From Noviluteimonas gilva (GTDB lineage Bacteria > Pseudomonadota > Gammaproteobacteria > Xanthomonadales > Xanthomonadaceae), in contig NZ_WOXT01000005.1 in the NCBI RefSeq assembly GCF_009740395.1, positions 215,552-279,551 of the forward strand: DNA of 64,000 nucleotides, given 5' to 3'. The position numbers and the translations under genes are program-made. Numbering within the stretch: position 1 is the first letter of the stretch; each line of letters opens with the position of its first letter. Positions 41,847 through 53,106 of this stretch are shown here, one piece after another. Under the pieces are notes generated by a model. That model saw nothing but the letters and a program-made list of their open reading frames with translations. It was not told the origin of the DNA and made no database searches.

Positions 41847-44114
41847 ATGCCCCACGCCGCTTTCCGCGCGACGCCGCTTGCGCTCGCGCTTGCCACCGTC
41901 ATTGCCACCCCCGCCGCCTTCGCCGCCGAGACCCCCGAGCAGTCGAAGAAGGCCTCCGACCTGGACAAGGTCGAAGTGGTGGGCAAGTACGTGGAGAAGC
42001 CGGCGTCGGTGAAGTACACCGAGCAACTGCGCGACACGCCGCAGACGATCACCGTCATCAACCGCGAAGTGATGGACGAGCAGAACCTGCTCGGCCTGCG
42101 CGATGCGCTCACCACGCTGCCGGGCATCACCTTCGGCGCGGGCGAAGGCGGCGGCGGCTACGGCGACAGCATCACGCTGCGCGGCTTCAACGCCAACTCC
42201 GACATCACCACCGACAACGTGCGCGACAGCGCGCAGTACTCGCGCACCGACTCGTTCAACCTGCAGGCCATCGAATTGGTCAACGGCGCGAACTCGGTGT
42301 ATTCGGGCGCCGGTTCGGTCGGCGGCAACATCAACCTGGTGAGCAAGGTCGCCGGCGTAGGTGAGTTCACCACCGTGCAACTCGGCGGCGGCACCGACGG
42401 CTACGGCCGCGCGACGCTCGACACCAACATGGAAATCGGCGACGGCGCCGCGTTCCGCATCAACGCGATGGCGCACCAGAACGACGCGCCCGGCCGCGAC
42501 GTCGAAACCTTCGAGCGCTGGGGCATCGCACCGTCGATCGTCTTCGGACTGGGCACGGACACGCGCGTCACGCTGGCCTACTTCCACCAGACCGACAACA
42601 ACACCCCGCAGTACGGCGTGCCGTACTTCAGCGGCGTGGGCGGCGCGCTCCCGGGCGTGGATCCGTCGAACTACTACGGTTACGCGAACGTCGACTCGCA
42701 GGACATCGACGTCGACATGCTCACCGGCGTGATCGAACACGACATCTCCGACAACGCGACGCTGCGCACCCTGGCGCGCGTGCAGCAGGTCGACCAGCTG
42801 AGCATCGTGAATCCGCCGCAGGGCACCTGGTGCCTGGCCGGCGGCATCAACCCCGCACCGAACGGTACGTGCGGCACGCTGCTCCCGGGCCAGTACCAGC
42901 CGAGCGGCCCGCGCGGCAACTCGCGCGACACCACCAACGGCATCTCGACGCTGCAGTCCGACCTGGTGATGCGCTTCAACACCGGCACGGTCGAGCACGC
43001 GATGGTGGCCGGCTTCTCGCTCGCGCGCGAAGACTTCGAACTGGATACCGGCAACCTGCAGCGCAACGCGGACGGGTCCTTGCCCACCCTTCCGGTGATG
43101 GACATCTCCAACCCCCACCATTTCTACGACGGCCAGCGCAACTACATCCGCAGCAGCATCAACAACGGCACGCTCGACAACGAAGCGGTGTACGCGTTCG
43201 ACACGCTGAAGTTCGACGAGCGCTGGATGCTCAACCTCGGCGCACGCTGGGAACACAACGAGGGCGACTCGGTCGTCGACACGTTCAACATCGTCCCCGG
43301 CGACCCGGCGTTCGGGACGTCCACGCGCGCGGTGTTCGAAAACTCGGACAACCTGTTCTCGTATCGCGCCAGCGTGCTGTTCAAGCCGGTCGAGGCCGGC
43401 ACGCTGTACCTGTCGTACTCCAACAGCAAGACGCCCTCGAAGACCTCGGTCAACGGCGCGTGCACCGCGCAGACCTGCAACGTCGATCCGGAAACCGCGG
43501 TCAACATCGAACTCGGCGCGAAGTGGGACGTGACCAACGCGCTCGCCGTCACCGGCGCGCTGTTCCGCAACGACCGCCAGAACTTCAAGGTCGCCGACCC
43601 GGGCAATCCCGCCAATCCCAGCGGCGAGCAGCAGCTCGACGGCGAAGCGCGCGTGGACGGTGTCTCGCTCGGCGTCGCCGGGCAGATCACGCACGACTGG
43701 GCGATCTTCGGCAACGTGACCTGGCTGGACAGCGAAGTGCTGCACGGCGTGTCGGACTACGTTGCCGCCACCACGGGCGATCCGCTCAAGGGCCTGCCGA
43801 TCAGCGGCACGCCGGAGCGTTCGGGTAGCATCTGGACCACGTACGACCTCGAGCGCTGGACCTTCGGTTACGGCGTGACCTACCAGAGCGACTACGTGTT
43901 CTACGGCAACAACCTGGCGACCTCGTTCGGCAACGTGCATGGCTACACGACGCACCGAGCGATGGTCTCCTTCGCCGTGAACGACCAACTGTCCTTCCAG
44001 CTCAACGCCAACAACCTGTTCGACAAGGAGTACTACGTGCGCGTGCGCAACAACGGCTGGGCGACGCCGGGCGATGCCCGATCGCTCGTGTTGACCGCGA
44101 CGTACGCGTTCTAG
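41847..44114 (+). CDS. TonB-dependent catecholate siderophore receptor (Fiu-like)
   Basis: 755 residues. A signal peptide (FRATPLALALATVIATPAAFAA), then a TonB box region (DLDKVEVVG), a plug domain (LRDTPQTITVINREVMDEQN, GLRDALTTLPGITFGAGEGGGGYGDSITLRGFNANSDI) and a 22-strand barrel ending DARSLVLTATYAF with the C-terminal Phe. It resembles Fiu, which imports iron bound to monomeric catecholates. A Fur-like palindrome lies upstream, and piuC and a PepSY-type gene lie downstream. It should be expressed under iron limitation. Confidence 0.93.
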   Translation: MPHAAFRATPLALALATVIATPAAFAAETPEQSKKASDLDKVEVVGKYVEKPASVKYTEQLRDTPQTITVINREVMDEQNLLGLRDALTTLPGITFGAGEGGGGYGDSITLRGFNANSDITTDNVRDSAQYSRTDSFNLQAIELVNGANSVYSGAGSVGGNINLVSKVAGVGEFTTVQLGGGTDGYGRATLDTNMEIGDGAAFRINAMAHQNDAPGRDVETFERWGIAPSIVFGLGTDTRVTLAYFHQTDNNTPQYGVPYFSGVGGALPGVDPSNYYGYANVDSQDIDVDMLTGVIEHDISDNATLRTLARVQQVDQLSIVNPPQGTWCLAGGINPAPNGTCGTLLPGQYQPSGPRGNSRDTTNGISTLQSDLVMRFNTGTVEHAMVAGFSLAREDFELDTGNLQRNADGSLPTLPVMDISNPHHFYDGQRNYIRSSINNGTLDNEAVYAFDTLKFDERWMLNLGARWEHNEGDSVVDTFNIVPGDPAFGTSTRAVFENSDNLFSYRASVLFKPVEAGTLYLSYSNSKTPSKTSVNGACTAQTCNVDPETAVNIELGAKWDVTNALAVTGALFRNDRQNFKVADPGNPANPSGEQQLDGEARVDGVSLGVAGQITHDWAIFGNVTWLDSEVLHGVSDYVAATTGDPLKGLPISGTPERSGSIWTTYDLERWTFGYGVTYQSDYVFYGNNLATSFGNVHGYTTHRAMVSFAVNDQLSFQLNANNLFDKEYYVRVRNNGWATPGDARSLVLTATYAF

Positions 44115-44144
44115 TCGAACGGGTCCACCGACCCGGAGAGTGCG

Positions 44145-44831
44145 ATGCTGTTGCCCATTCCGCAGGTGCTGACACCCGAGCAGGTCGCGCATTGCCGCGA
44201 TCGGCTCGCGGCCGCCGCGTGGGCCGATGGCCGCGTCACTGCGGGTCATCAATCGGGCAAGGCGAAGGACAATGCGCAGCTGCCCGAGACCGATCCGGTG
44301 GCGCGCGAACTCGGCGCGCTCGTGCTCGAAGCGCTCGCGCGCAACGCGACGTTCTTCTCCGCCGCGCTGCCGCAACGCATCTACCCGCCGCTGTTCAATC
44401 GCTATGGCGGCGGGCAGTCCTTCGGCTTCCATGTCGACAACGCGATCCGCTACGACCGCAGTCGCGGTGGCGCGGAAGCGATCCGCACCGACCTGTCGGC
44501 GACCTTGTTCCTCTCCTCGCCCGAGGAGTACGACGGCGGCGAACTGGTCATCGAAGACACCTACGGCATGCAACGCGTGAAGCTGCAGGCCGGCGACCTG
44601 GTGTTGTATCCCGGCACCAGCCTGCACCAGGTCACGCCGGTCACGCGCGGCGAACGCATCGCTTCGTTCTTCTGGATCCAGAGCCTGCTGCGCGAAGACG
44701 CGCAACGCCGGCTGATGTTCGAACTGGACCTCTCCATCCGTCGATTGACGCAGGACGTGCCCGATCATCCGGCGCTCGTGCAACTCACCGGCGTCTATCA
44801 CAACCTCCTGCGTCGCTGGTCCGACACCTGA
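44145..44831 (+). CDS. piuC: PKHD-type Fe(II)/2-oxoglutarate hydroxylase PiuC
   Basis: 228 residues. Facial triad and 2-oxoglutarate residues are visible: FHVDNAIRY (His, Asp), [18 protein letters not shown] (His, Arg). PiuC/YbiX proteins are found downstream of Fiu-type receptors and are thought to act on catecholate siderophores or help iron release. Its start is 30 bases after the receptor stop, so they are probably cotranscribed. Confidence 0.92.
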   Translation: MLLPIPQVLTPEQVAHCRDRLAAAAWADGRVTAGHQSGKAKDNAQLPETDPVARELGALVLEALARNATFFSAALPQRIYPPLFNRYGGGQSFGFHVDNAIRYDRSRGGAEAIRTDLSATLFLSSPEEYDGGELVIEDTYGMQRVKLQAGDLVLYPGTSLHQVTPVTRGERIASFFWIQSLLREDAQRRLMFELDLSIRRLTQDVPDHPALVQLTGVYHNLLRRWSDT

Positions 44832-44853
44832 CGCACGCGCACTACGGAACGCC

Positions 44854-45552
44854 ATGAACGCCACCACCGCCACCGCCGCCACGTCCGTTCGCCGCAGCAA
44901 CACCACGTATCGGTGGATCCGCCAGATCCATCTGTGGATCGGCGCGTGGGGCGCACTCGCCGCCGTGATCTACGGCTTCACCGGCCTGATGATGAACCAC
45001 CGCTTCGGCGACAGCGCCTGGCCGCAGGGCAAGAGCGATGAAGTCGCGCGCGTGACGCTGCAGATCCCGGCCGATGCGCAGACTTCGCCGGAAGCGCTCT
45101 CGTTGTGGCTGCGTTCGACGCAGGGTCTCGACGCGCAGGTGATCCGCAAGGGTCCGCCGGGTGGCGGCAAGGAAGGCGCGAAGGGTGGTGAAGCGAAGGG
45201 TGGTGAAGCGAAGGGCGGTGAAGCGAAGAAGCCCGACGCGCCGAAGTGGACGCTGTCCGGCGGCACGGCGAAGGACGCGTGGTCGATGGACTACACGCCG
45301 GGCAAGCCGACCGCCGAAGTGAAGCACACGCAGAACGACACGCTCGCTGCGTTGAATCGTTTGCACAAGGCCGTCGGCGGCGGCATCGGCTGGCGCATCC
45401 TCGCCGACAGTTTCGCCATCGCGATGTTGTTGCTCGGCCTCTCCGGCATCTGGATGTGGGCGCGCGGCCGTAACGCGAAGGAACTGGTGGTCAGTGTCCT
45501 CGGCGTCTCGGTCGTGGTGATGCTGGTGGTGCTGGTGCCGGCGTTGTTCTAA
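44854..45552 (+). CDS. PepSY-associated transmembrane protein of the iron operon
   Basis: 232 residues. N-terminal membrane helix (HLWIGAWGALAAVIYGFTGLMMNH), a periplasmic part with a PepSY-like segment (WSMDYTPGKPTAEVKHTQNDTLAALNRLHKAVG), and a pair of C-terminal helices (SFAIAMLLLGLSGIWMWARG, VSVLGVSVVVMLVVLVPALF). Such proteins flank siderophore receptors and are suspected inner-membrane ferric reductases. A 15-bp tandem repeat lies in its linker. Confidence 0.85.
   Translation: MNATTATAATSVRRSNTTYRWIRQIHLWIGAWGALAAVIYGFTGLMMNHRFGDSAWPQGKSDEVARVTLQIPADAQTSPEALSLWLRSTQGLDAQVIRKGPPGGGKEGAKGGEAKGGEAKGGEAKKPDAPKWTLSGGTAKDAWSMDYTPGKPTAEVKHTQNDTLAALNRLHKAVGGGIGWRILADSFAIAMLLLGLSGIWMWARGRNAKELVVSVLGVSVVVMLVVLVPALF
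45181..45225 (+). repeat. Tandem 15-bp repeat inside the PepSY-type gene
   Basis: Three copies of AAGGGTGGTGAAGCG (third with one change), encoding KGGEA repeats. In frame, so copy number could vary without breaking the gene. Confidence 0.8.
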
Positions 45553-45569
45553 GCGATTCGCGCTGACGC

Positions 45570-46157
45570 TCAGCGCGGCCGCAACTGCGCGAGCAACACT
45601 TCGCCGCCACCATCGAGCACATGCCGCAGGCGCGCATCGCCCGCCTGCAACAGCGCAGTGTCGCCCGCGGCGAGCGGCCGCAAACCCGAGTCATCCGCGA
45701 AGCGCGCCTGCCCCGCGAGCAGATGCACGACCCAGGTCGTGCCCGGGTCGGCGAAGATCACCATCGGCCCCACGAGCGGCCGATGCCAGAGTTGCGCTTC
45801 GATCGCATCGCGTCGCCACATCAGGTTGAAGTCCTGCGTCGCGCCGTCGATCAGCACGCCGTTGACGCCGGCCTCGCCCGCGAAACGCAAACGCCCGTGT
45901 GGCGGTTCCAGCGCATGCACGTTGCCATCGTCGAAATGCAGGCGAACACCGTTGCCGGACAGCAACACGATTTCGCGATCGATGCCTTCGAAGCGCGAGA
46001 ACGGCGCGTCCTGCTCGATCTCCGCGATCGACAAGCGCCACGCCCATTCGCCGTGCGCCGGTTCGGCCGCGATCTCGCGCGTCCAGCCGGCGCCGTTGCG
46101 CCAGCGTTCGCGGCGATATTCGTTGGCGGGCACCACGCGGGAGCGAGCGGTCGGCAT
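45570..46157 (-). CDS. HutD/Ves family cupin protein
   Basis: 195 residues from ATG 46157 (MPTARSRVVPANEYRRERWRNGAGWTREIA). The family pattern WRNGxGxTxE/I at the start and the cupin strands (FEGIDREIVLLSGNGVRLHF) match HutD/Ves, linked elsewhere to histidine use or cold response. No hut genes are nearby, so function here is open. Upstream residues in the longer frame are not conserved. Confidence 0.87.
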   Translation of the reverse strand: MPTARSRVVPANEYRRERWRNGAGWTREIAAEPAHGEWAWRLSIAEIEQDAPFSRFEGIDREIVLLSGNGVRLHFDDGNVHALEPPHGRLRFAGEAGVNGVLIDGATQDFNLMWRRDAIEAQLWHRPLVGPMVIFADPGTTWVVHLLAGQARFADDSGLRPLAAGDTALLQAGDARLRHVLDGGGEVLLAQLRPR

Positions 46158-46190
46158 GCGGGCAAGCCTACCTGCAAAAAAGGCAGGAAC

Positions 46191-46231
46191 AAAAAGGGCG
46201 GGGATGGGCGCAATCCATTGCGACCCATCCC
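46191..46231 (-). terminator. Terminator of the comEA-like gene
   Basis: On the minus strand GGGATGGG(T)CGCAAT, loop GG, ATTGCGCCCATCCC, then CGCCCTTTTTG: a 14-bp stem with one bulge and a T-run. Confidence 0.78.
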
Positions 46232-46302
46232 TGCACGACGCCCCGCCCCACGGCGCATGCCGCCGGGGCGTCACCTCTGGAGCCCGTCGCGTTGGCGCGC
46301 GA

Positions 46303-46632
46303 TCAGGGGGCGGCGGCCGCCGTTGCCGGTTTGGCCGACCCCTTCGCGCTGGCGCCCAGCTGGATCCGGTCGCGGTTCTTCTCCACCGTCTTCAGCCCGA
46401 TGCCCTTTACCTTCGCGAGTTGCTCCAGGCTCTTGTAAGGCCCGTTGGCTTCGCGATGGGCGACGATGGCCTCGGCCTTCGACGGGCCGATGTTGACCAG
46501 GACGCGATCGATGGTCTTTGCGTCGGCGGTGTTGATGTCCACCGACTCCGCCGCGTGGGCGGCACCGGCGAACAGGATGGACAGGGCCACCGCGTGCAGC
46601 GCGGCGGTGGTGGTCTTGACGAACGAGTGCAT
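46303..46632 (-). CDS. ComEA-like helix-hairpin-helix protein
   Basis: 109 residues. Signal peptide (FVKTTTAALHAVALSILFAGAAHA), then the ComEA-type helix-hairpin-helix domain (VDINTADAKTIDRVLVNIGPSKAEAIVAHREANGPYKSLEQLAKVKGIGLKTVEKNRDRI). The tail is Ala/Pro-rich. It binds DNA in the periplasm in natural transformation systems. No other competence gene is in the window. The start at 46632 has GGGAGAGACCC upstream. Confidence 0.92.
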   Translation of the reverse strand: MHSFVKTTTAALHAVALSILFAGAAHAAESVDINTADAKTIDRVLVNIGPSKAEAIVAHREANGPYKSLEQLAKVKGIGLKTVEKNRDRIQLGASAKGSAKPATAAAAP

Positions 46633-46807
46633 GGGTCTCTCCCTGACGAGGATGGGCAGTGCTTCCTTTGCCCGCCGCACGATGCGACGGACAGGTGCAG
46701 TCTCCCGATCCGGGGCCGCTGAACCCATCAGGGTTTGCCGCGCCGCCGCGTCGCTGTTTTCAGGCCCTGCGTGTAGGGAATGTCTGATCCCTTCAGACCC
46801 CCCGCGT

Positions 46808-46813
46808 TAGAAT
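46808..46813 (+). promoter_or_regulatory. Possible -10 box of the M20 dipeptidase gene
   Basis: TAGAAT, 30 bases before the start. A weak CTGATC about 18 bases upstream could be the -35. Confidence 0.35.
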
Positions 46814-46843
46814 CGCGGCTTTCCCGACCCAGGTACTCCCCGC

Positions 46844-48346
<1,503 letters not shown>

Positions 48347-48360
48347 CGCGCTGAAGTCCC

Positions 48361-48402
48361 AACCCTCTCCCCAACCCCTCTCCCGGGGGGAGAGGGGCTC
48401 AA
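48361..48402. repeat. REP-like element, copy 2
   Basis: CCCAACCC and related bases lead to the stem CCCCTCTCCC-GGG-GGGAGAGGGG. Similar in sequence to the copies at 35568 and 48767. Located 15 bases after the dipeptidase stop. Confidence 0.65.
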
Positions 48403-48487
48403 CCGCCGGTCGGCGTCGCGGCTTGCTGCGGCGCACACATCGCTAGCATCCCCCTCGGCGTCATCCGGCGCCACGAGGAGGAACACC

Positions 48488-48748
48488 ATGTTCGACGGGC
48501 TCCTGATGTACATCGTGGGTGGTGCGGTGATCGGTATCCTGGCGCGCTTCTTCAAGCCCGGTGCGGACCCGGTCGGCTGGATCATGACCATCCTGCTCGG
48601 CGCACTCGGCGCCGCGGCCGGCGGCTACATCGCAGGCATGCTCAACGTAACGAACCGCATGGTCGTCTGGGCGATCGCCATCGTCGCGGCCATCGTGTTG
48701 TTGTTCCTTTGGGAAGCGGTGCGCGGCAAGAAGCCGCGGGCTGCGTAA
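48488..48748 (+). CDS. GlsB/YeaQ/YmgE family stress-response membrane protein
   Basis: 86 residues with three membrane segments: YIVGGAVIGILARFFKPGADPVGWIMTILLGALGAAAGGYIAGM and MVVWAIAIVAAIVLLFLWEAVRG. The GA-rich pattern is typical. Family members rise under stress; molecular function is unknown. GAGGA lies eight bases before the ATG. Confidence 0.9.
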   Translation: MFDGLLMYIVGGAVIGILARFFKPGADPVGWIMTILLGALGAAAGGYIAGMLNVTNRMVVWAIAIVAAIVLLFLWEAVRGKKPRAA

Positions 48749-48762
48749 CAGCATTCCGACTC

Positions 48763-48805
48763 AGCTCCCTCCCCTGCATGCAGGGGAGGGTTGGGGTGGG
48801 GTTGC
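48763..48805. repeat. REP-like element, copy 3 (opposite orientation)
   Basis: Perfect 24-bp palindrome CCCTCCCCTGCA/TGCAGGGGAGGG (48767-48790) followed by TTGGGGTGGGGTT. Its reverse complement matches the copy at 35568. Lies between the convergent glsB and cysNC ends. Confidence 0.7.
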
Positions 48806-48820
48806 GTTGAGGTCGAGTCG

Positions 48821-50719
48821 TTACTCGCCGAGCAACATCCGCACCACGCGCTCGGCCATCGCCTCCGGCGTTTCCACCGTCGTCTCCAGCCGCAATTCCG
48901 GCGCTTCCGGCGCTTCATAAGGCGAATCGATGCCGGTGAAGTTCGGCAGATCGCCGCGCCGCGCCTTCGCGTACAAGCCTTTAACGTCGCGCGACTCGGC
49001 CACCGACAGCGGCGTGTCGACGAACACTTCGATGAACTCGCCTTCGTCGAACATCGCGCGCGCCGCCGCACGTTCGCCGCGGAACGGCGAGATGAAGCTG
49101 ACCAGCACGATCAGGCCCGCTTCGGTCATCAGCTTCGCCACTTCGGCCACGCGGCGCAGGTTTTCGACGCGATCTTCGTCGGTGAAGCCGAGGTCGCGAT
49201 TCAAGCCGTGGCGCACGTTGTCGCCGTCGAGCACGAACGCGTGCTTGCCCATCGCGTGCAGGCGTTTGTCGACGAGGTTGGCCACTGTCGACTTGCCCGA
49301 ACCCGACAGACCCGTGAACCACACGCAGCGCGGCGCCTGCCCGAGGCTGCGCGCACGCGTGGCGCGGTCGACGTCGATGTGTTGCCAATGCAGGTTGCCC
49401 GCGCGACGCAGCGCGAAATCGAGCGTGCCCGCCGCGACCGTGGCGTTGTCGATGCGATCGATCAGGATGAAACCGCCCAGCGCGCGATTGCGCGCGTAGG
49501 GTTCGAACGGAATCGCCTGGTCGAGCGACAGATTGCAGTAACCGACTTCGTTCAGCGAAAGGTGCGTCGCCGCGAGCGGCGCCTGCGTATCGATGTCGAC
49601 CTTGTGCTTGAGTGAAGTCACGGTCGCACCGACCGTGCGCGTTCCGAGCTTCAACCAGTACGGACGCCCCGGCAGCAACTGCCCTTCGCCCATCCACAAC
49701 ACGTGCGCGGCGAATTGGTCGGAGACTTCCGGCGCGTCCTCCGCCGCTGCGATGACATCACCGCGGCTGATGTCCACTTCATCGTCGAGCACGAGCATCA
49801 CCGCTTGTCCCGCGACGGCGACTTCGAGCGCGCCTTCGGGCCCGAGCACGCGCGCGATGCGCGAACGCCGGCCCGACGGCAACACGACCACGGCATCGCC
49901 CGGCTTCACGCTGCCCGCGACGAGCGTGCCCGCGTAACCGCGGAAATCACGATCCGCGTCGCTGCGATCCGGTCGCTGCACCCACTGCACCGGCAAGCGA
50001 AACCCGCCTTCGACCTGCGGACGTTCGATCTCCACCGTGTCCAGGTATTCGAGCAGCGCCGGACCCTCGTACCACGGCATCGATTCGCCGCGATGCACGA
50101 GGTTCTCGCCCTTCAGCGCCGACAGGGGAATGCACTGCACATGCGGAATGCCGAGCGCGTGCGCCAGGTGCGTGTAATCGTCGGCGATCGCTTCGAACAC
50201 GCTCTGGTCGTACCCGACGAGGTCCATCTTGTTGACCGCAAGCACGACGTGCCGCAGCCCAAGCAACGCCGCGATGTAGGTGTGCCGGCGCGTCTGCACC
50301 AGCAAGCCCTTGCGCGCATCGACGAGCACCACCGCCAGTTCCGCGGTCGATGCGCCCGTCGCCATGTTGCGCGTGTACTGCTCGTGCCCCGGGCAATCGG
50401 CGACGATGTACTTGCGCTGTTCGGTATCGAAGAAGCGATACGCGACATCGATGGTGATCCCCTGCTCGCGTTCGGCAGCCAGGCCGTCCATCAGCAGTGC
50501 GTAGTCGATCTCCGCGCCTTGCGTGCCGTGGCGTCGGCTGTCGGCGGCGAGCGCTGCGAGCTGATCGTCGAACAGGCGCTTGCTGTCGTACAACAATCGC
50601 CCGATCAGCGTGCTCTTGCCGTCGTCGACGCTGCCGCAGGTGATGAACCGCAGCAGGTCCTTGTGTTCGTGCCGGCGCAGGGCTTCGGCGACGCTGGCCG
50701 CGGGATCGATGACGCTCAT
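48821..50719 (-). CDS. cysNC: Bifunctional sulfate adenylyltransferase subunit 1 / APS kinase CysNC
   Basis: 632 residues. Residues 1-430 are CysN, an EF-Tu-like GTPase ([34 protein letters not shown]) that drives ATP sulfurylation. About 455-632 are CysC ([56 protein letters not shown]). It produces PAPS from sulfate with CysD. The ATG shares one base with the cysD stop. The same architecture occurs in xanthomonad RaxQ and rhizobial NodQ. Confidence 0.95.
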   Translation of the reverse strand: MSVIDPAASVAEALRRHEHKDLLRFITCGSVDDGKSTLIGRLLYDSKRLFDDQLAALAADSRRHGTQGAEIDYALLMDGLAAEREQGITIDVAYRFFDTEQRKYIVADCPGHEQYTRNMATGASTAELAVVLVDARKGLLVQTRRHTYIAALLGLRHVVLAVNKMDLVGYDQSVFEAIADDYTHLAHALGIPHVQCIPLSALKGENLVHRGESMPWYEGPALLEYLDTVEIERPQVEGGFRLPVQWVQRPDRSDADRDFRGYAGTLVAGSVKPGDAVVVLPSGRRSRIARVLGPEGALEVAVAGQAVMLVLDDEVDISRGDVIAAAEDAPEVSDQFAAHVLWMGEGQLLPGRPYWLKLGTRTVGATVTSLKHKVDIDTQAPLAATHLSLNEVGYCNLSLDQAIPFEPYARNRALGGFILIDRIDNATVAAGTLDFALRRAGNLHWQHIDVDRATRARSLGQAPRCVWFTGLSGSGKSTVANLVDKRLHAMGKHAFVLDGDNVRHGLNRDLGFTDEDRVENLRRVAEVAKLMTEAGLIVLVSFISPFRGERAAARAMFDEGEFIEVFVDTPLSVAESRDVKGLYAKARRGDLPNFTGIDSPYEAPEAPELRLETTVETPEAMAERVVRMLLGE

Positions 50720-51618
50720 CAGAAGTAGCCCTCCTGCTTCTTCTTCTCCATCGACGCGGTGGGATCTTGATCGATCACGCGCCCCTGGCGTTCTGAGGTC
50801 GTCGCCACGAGCATCTCGGCGATGATCTTCTCCAGCGTGTCGGCGTCCGATTCGATGGCGCCGGTGAGCGGATAGCAACCGAGCGTGCGGAAGCGCACGC
50901 GACGCATCTGCGGCGCTTCGCCTTCGCGCAACGGCAGGCGCGCGTCGTCGACCATCAGCAGCGCGCCGTCGCGTTCGACGACCGGGCGTTCCTGCGCGAA
51001 GTACAGCGACGGCACCGGGATGCCTTCGCGGAAGATGTAGAGCCACACATCGAGCTCGGTCCAGTTCGACAGCGGGAACACACGCACGCTCTCACCGGTG
51101 GCGATGCGTGCGTTGTACAGGTCCCACAACTCGGGACGCTGGTGTTTCGGATCCCAGCGGTGCTGCGCATTGCGGAAGGAGAACACGCGTTCCTTCGCGC
51201 GCGACTTCTCCTCGTCGCGGCGCGCGCCACCGATGGCGGCGTCGAACCCGTATTGATCCAGCGCTTGCTTCAGCGCCTGCGTCTTCATCACGTCGGTGTG
51301 CACGGTTGCACCGTGCGTGATCGGGCCGATCCCGCGCGCGACGCCGTCGGGATTGGTATGCACGCGCAGATCGACACCCGTTTCCGCCGCGCGACGGTCG
51401 CGGAATTCGATCATCTCGCGGAACTTCCAGCCGGTATCGACGTGCAGCAGCGGAATCGGCGGCCGGCCCGGCGCGAACGCTTTCATCAGCAGGTGCAGCA
51501 ACACCGAGCTGTCCTTGCCGATCGAATACAGCAGCACGGGGTTGCGGAAGCTGGCCGCCACCTCGCGGAGGATGTGCAGGCTTTCGGACTCGAGGCGATC
51601 CAGGTGGCTCAACGCCAT
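50719..51618 (-). CDS. cysD: Sulfate adenylyltransferase subunit 2 CysD
   Basis: 299 residues, PP-loop ATP sulfurylase ([15 protein letters not shown]). Family regions [40 protein letters not shown] and [20 protein letters not shown] are present. It follows the xanB stop by three bases and runs into cysNC. Together these three form one operon. Confidence 0.96.
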   Translation of the reverse strand: MALSHLDRLESESLHILREVAASFRNPVLLYSIGKDSSVLLHLLMKAFAPGRPPIPLLHVDTGWKFREMIEFRDRRAAETGVDLRVHTNPDGVARGIGPITHGATVHTDVMKTQALKQALDQYGFDAAIGGARRDEEKSRAKERVFSFRNAQHRWDPKHQRPELWDLYNARIATGESVRVFPLSNWTELDVWLYIFREGIPVPSLYFAQERPVVERDGALLMVDDARLPLREGEAPQMRRVRFRTLGCYPLTGAIESDADTLEKIIAEMLVATTSERQGRVIDQDPTASMEKKKQEGYF

Positions 51619-51621
51619 CGA

Positions 51622-53040
51622 TCAGGCTCCCTGGCCCGTGCGGCCGTAGACATCATCGTAGCGGACGATGTCGTCCTCGCCGAGATATTCGCCGGACTGC
51701 ACTTCGATCAGTTCCAGCGTCTCGCGGCCGGGGTTTTCCAGGCGATGCTTGGCGCCGATGGGAATGTAGGTGCTTTCGTTCGCGCGCAGGTCGTACACCT
51801 CGTCGTTGCGCGTGACGCGTGCCAAGCCGCGCACGACGATCCAGTGCTCGGCGCGATGCGCATGCGATTGCAGCGACAACGTCGCACCAGGCTTGACCTT
51901 GATGCGCTTGACCTGGAAGCCGTCGCCGACATCCACCGAATCGTAGCTGCCCCACGGACGATGCACTTCGCGATGCAGTGCGACCTGCGTGCGATCGGCG
52001 GCCTTGAGTTGCGCGACGACATCCTTCACCTGTTGCACGCGGTCTTTGCGCGCGACGAGGACGGCGTCGTCGGTTTCGACCACGACCAGATCGTCGACGC
52101 CCACCAGCGCCACCAGCCTGCGCGCATACGCATACGAGTTGCGCGTATCGACGGCGATCACGTCGCCGTGGTGCGCGTTCCCGTCCGCATCGCGTTCGGT
52201 GACATCCCACAACGCCGACCACGAACCGACATCGTTCCAACCGATGTCGACGGGCAGGACCATCGCCGCGTCGGTGCGTTCCATCACCGCGTAGTCGATC
52301 GAATCCGACGGGCACGCAGCGAAGGCATCGCCATCCAGGCGCACGAAGTCGCCGTCGCGCTTGGCGTCGTCGAACGCCGCGCGGCATGCCGCGACGATGT
52401 CGGGGCGATAGCGCTCGAGTTCTTCCAGCACGCGCGAGGCGCGAAACAGGAACATGCCGCTGTTCCAGTAATAGCCGCCCGCATCGAGATATTGCTGCGC
52501 CGTCTGCGCGTCGGGCTTTTCGACGAAGCGCTTCACCGGGCGCACGCCGTTGCCCGCGCCATCCGCCTCGATGTAACCGAAGCCGGTCTCCGGCGCCGTG
52601 GGCACGATGCCGAATGTGACGAGCGCGCCGTCGTTCGCCGCGTTCGATGCTTCGCGCACGGCGGCGCGGAACGCATCGACATTGGCGACCACGTGATCCG
52701 AAGGCAGCACCAGCAGCAAAGGATCGCCGCCATCGGCGAGCGCCTGCAGCGCCGCTACCGCGATCGCCGGGGCGGTGTTGCGGCCGACCGGTTCGAGCAG
52801 GATGCGCGGCACCGGCGCACCGACCTGCCGCAACTGCTCGGCCACGAGGAAGCGATGCGATTCGTTGGCGACCACGATGGGGGCATCGCCCGAGAGCGGA
52901 CCGATGCGCGCCCACGTCGCCTGCAGCATCGTGTCCTCGCCCACCAGCGGCAGGAACTGCTTGGGATAGGCCTCGCGCGACAACGGCCACAGCCGCGTGC
53001 CCGAGCCCCCCGACAGCAACACCGGCCGCACTGGAATCAT
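51622..53040 (-). CDS. xanB: Mannose-1-phosphate guanylyltransferase / mannose-6-phosphate isomerase
   Basis: 472-residue bifunctional enzyme. Residues 1-290 hold the nucleotidyltransferase (PVLLSGGSGTRLWPLSREAYPKQFLPLVG); the C-terminal 150 residues form the type II PMI cupin (RPWGSYDSVDVGDGFQVKRIKVKPGATLSLQSHAHRAEHW). It supplies GDP-mannose for lipopolysaccharide or exopolysaccharide. Start MIPVRPVLLSGGSG; five residues upstream in the frame are unsupported. Leads xanB-cysD-cysNC and diverges from amgK. Confidence 0.94.
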   Translation of the reverse strand: MIPVRPVLLSGGSGTRLWPLSREAYPKQFLPLVGEDTMLQATWARIGPLSGDAPIVVANESHRFLVAEQLRQVGAPVPRILLEPVGRNTAPAIAVAALQALADGGDPLLLVLPSDHVVANVDAFRAAVREASNAANDGALVTFGIVPTAPETGFGYIEADGAGNGVRPVKRFVEKPDAQTAQQYLDAGGYYWNSGMFLFRASRVLEELERYRPDIVAACRAAFDDAKRDGDFVRLDGDAFAACPSDSIDYAVMERTDAAMVLPVDIGWNDVGSWSALWDVTERDADGNAHHGDVIAVDTRNSYAYARRLVALVGVDDLVVVETDDAVLVARKDRVQQVKDVVAQLKAADRTQVALHREVHRPWGSYDSVDVGDGFQVKRIKVKPGATLSLQSHAHRAEHWIVVRGLARVTRNDEVYDLRANESTYIPIGAKHRLENPGRETLELIEVQSGEYLGEDDIVRYDDVYGRTGQGA

Positions 53041-53106
53041 GTCCGTCTCGCCCAATTCATTGCCGGCAGTTTACCCTTCGCGATCCCGACCGCCGCAGAC
53101 ACGCCC

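Noticed and set aside
42103..42342. Small Arg/Thr/Ser-rich frame inside the TonB receptor
   Set aside because: Out-of-frame shadow of a receptor with intact plug and barrel.
51142..53106. Long upstream part of the frame that contains amgK
   Set aside because: Antisense to cysD and xanB; the AmgK homology begins only at about 53107.
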